Source: Alcaligenaceae bacterium
GTDB lineage: Bacteria; Pseudomonadota; Gammaproteobacteria; Burkholderiales; Burkholderiaceae_B
Direction of reading: 5' to 3'
DNA: 7,088 nucleotides
Assembly: GCA_012511095.1 (NCBI GenBank)
Contig: JAAZGT010000066.1
Span: 1 to 7,088 of the forward strand
The translations under genes were made by a program, and so were the position numbers. The notes under the pieces are model-generated. The model was not told where the DNA came from, did no database searches, and saw only the letters and a list, made by a program, of their open reading frames with translations. This document shows, piece by piece, positions 5,921 to 7,088 of this stretch; within the stretch, counting starts at the first letter, position 1; each line of letters opens with the position of its first letter.

Positions 5921-6586
5921 TTACTCTGTTCGCTTTCTAGAATACATCGATAATAAATGACCAAGCTCGGTGACATTATGCGCAATATAACTTGGCTCCG
6001 CATCACTAATCTCGCGAAGCGTATGCGCTCCGTATGACACAGCAATGCTGTCACAACCAGCGTTTTTTGCCATTAAAATATCGTGAGAGGTGTCGCCAAC
6101 CATAACGCATTCCTCAGGGTCGACCATTAGTTCGGCAAAAATTTCTTCGAGCATCAAAGGACTTGGTTTACTTTGAGTCTGATCGGCTGTTTTGGTGATA
6201 TCAAATAAATTAGCAATACCATGATTTTTTAAAGCTTGATCTAAACCAAAACGACTCTTACCGGTTGCCACTGCAGTAAATAAACCTTGTTCTCTTAAGT
6301 TTTTAATTAAAGGTAACACACCATCAAACATTTTAAGATCTGGGTCAGCGCTAAAATAAAACTTGCGATAAGCATCGACAAACTCATTGATACGCGCTTC
6401 AGTTAACCCTGGCACCACCTTTAATAAGGCTTGGGGCAAAGATAGACCAATAACCCAACTGGCCTTTTGATCGGTCGGCTCCTCAAAACCCAATTCTCGA
6501 CTGGCTTTTTTAATCGAATCAACAATCACATAGGTTGAATCAACAACAGTTCCATCCCAATCAAAAATAATGGTTGAATACTTCAT
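5921..6586 (-). CDS. HAD superfamily subfamily IA phosphatase, phosphoglycolate phosphatase-like
   Basis: A 221-residue cytoplasmic phosphatase with all four HAD motifs: DWDGT (9-13; nucleophile Asp9, acid-base Asp11), ATGKS with Thr108, Lys140 in SKPSPLML, and GDTSHDILMAKNAG with Asp165 and Asp169. The helical cap between residues about 16 and 85 is the subfamily I type seen in Gph and related enzymes. The substrate cannot be read from sequence; phosphoglycolate or another small phosphate ester is possible. The ATG at 6584-6586 has AAGGA four bases upstream. It follows rluC by 31 bases. A HAD phosphatase directly after rluC is a familiar betaproteobacterial arrangement. The membrane-protein gene starts 7 bases after its stop. 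Confidence 0.93.
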   Translation of the reverse strand: MKYSTIIFDWDGTVVDSTYVIVDSIKKASRELGFEEPTDQKASWVIGLSLPQALLKVVPGLTEARINEFVDAYRKFYFSADPDLKMFDGVLPLIKNLREQGLFTAVATGKSRFGLDQALKNHGIANLFDITKTADQTQSKPSPLMLEEIFAELMVDPEECVMVGDTSHDILMAKNAGCDSIAVSYGAHTLREISDAEPSYIAHNVTELGHLLSMYSRKRTE

Positions 6587-6617
6587 TTATTCCTTCTTTA
6601 ATCATTTTAAAAAATCT

Positions 6618-7088
6618 CTATAGCTTTCGAGCTTCAATTTGTTGCAAAAGTTCCTCGCACTCGGGAGGTAAATCCGCTTCAACAGTGATCCACTCACCAC
6701 TTATTGGGTGCGGAAAACGCAGGCGACATGCATGTAAGAACATGCGCTTAAAACCTTGACGCCATAAACGCTTACGCAAGTCATCATCACCGTATTTATC
6801 ATCACCCACAATGGAGTGACCGAGAGATTTTAAATGCACACGAATCTGGTGAGTGCGACCGGTAAGGATTTCGGCCTCAACCAAAGTATAGTCTCCATAC
6901 CGTTGCAAACTAGTGACAATAGTATGAGCGTAACGCCCCGTGGGATCGATGCGCACTCGGCGCTCACCCTCGGCAGTTAAATACCTAAGTAAAGGCTTTT
7001 TAACATGCTGTACCTTTTGCTTAATATCGCCTGTTACTAAGGCTCTATAGTAACGACGAGCGCGAGCCTGCTTAAAAATCTCGTGCAA
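6618..7088 (-). CDS. rluC: 23S rRNA pseudouridine synthase RluC (partial, N-terminus beyond right edge)
   Basis: RluC converts uridines 955, 2504 and 2580 of 23S rRNA (E. coli numbering) to pseudouridine. The window holds the C-terminal 156 residues. It shows YYRALVTG (13-20), KPLLRYL..GERRVRI (31-47), the family motif TGRTHQIRVH (76-85), GHSIVGDDKYGD (90-101) and FLHACRLRFPHP (117-128). The catalytic aspartate and any S4 domain lie beyond the right edge. The first visible codon (TTG at 7088) is only where the window cuts the gene, not a start. The wording KYGDDDLRKRL favours RluC over RluD or RluA. It lies upstream of the HAD phosphatase on the same strand and probably leads the rluC-HAD-membrane protein operon; rne often diverges from rluC just upstream. 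Confidence 0.94.
   Translation of the reverse strand: MHEIFKQARARRYYRALVTGDIKQKVQHVKKPLLRYLTAEGERRVRIDPTGRYAHTIVTSLQRYGDYTLVEAEILTGRTHQIRVHLKSLGHSIVGDDKYGDDDLRKRLWRQGFKRMFLHACRLRFPHPISGEWITVEADLPPECEELLQQIEARKL

Noticed and set aside
6574..6759. 61-codon plus-strand frame across the HAD-rluC junction
   Set aside because: It is antisense to both conserved genes and has no ribosome site or recognisable domain.
1..7088. A novel defence, mobile or biosynthetic system
   Set aside because: Apart from the divergent membrane protein, all genes are recognisable housekeeping families in a largely conserved order; there are no transposase, integrase, direct-repeat array or toxin-antitoxin signatures.

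Overview
The window looks like ordinary chromosome from a proteobacterium, most likely a betaproteobacterium of moderately low GC. The main evidence is gene order: rluC, a HAD phosphatase, an RsmI-like methyltransferase and maf next to yceD-rpmF-plsX-fabH-fabD. The L32 protein also has a betaproteobacterial look (HHISPNGFYRG, C-terminal KSKSDE). The organism call is inference from remembered families; no search was run. Nearly all of the sequence is coding, and I see no tRNA, rRNA, CRISPR array or mobile element.

Left part (1-3771, all minus strand, transcribed right to left): yceD, rpmF, plsX, fabH and then fabD, which runs off the left edge. This is the classical operon joining ribosomal protein L32 to the start of fatty acid and phospholipid synthesis. 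FabD makes malonyl-ACP, FabH condenses it with acetyl-CoA, and PlsX turns acyl-ACP into acyl-phosphate for phospholipid assembly. A strong sigma70-type promoter for this operon lies at 3804-3833. Spacers inside the operon hold a terminator-like hairpin (yceD/rpmF), a 12-bp hairpin (rpmF/plsX) and an AT-rich 13-bp tandem repeat (fabH/fabD). fabH and plsX both start with GTG.

Middle (3842-5188, plus strand): maf (YceF type, nucleotide pyrophosphatase) and an RsmI-related SAM methyltransferase form a short operon diverging from yceD. Its candidate promoter overlaps the yceD promoter. A strong bidirectional terminator at 5202-5229 closes it.

Right part (5254-7088, minus strand): rluC (partial, start beyond the right edge), a HAD phosphatase and a six-helix membrane protein of the MsrQ/ferric-reductase-like family lie close together and are probably cotranscribed towards the same terminator. 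The membrane protein appears to have lost two of the three histidines that bind haem in E. coli MsrQ, and no msrP partner is visible. It is the most unusual gene here. I found no convincing new multi-gene system; the leads are this protein, the methyltransferase subfamily and the regulatory structures between genes.
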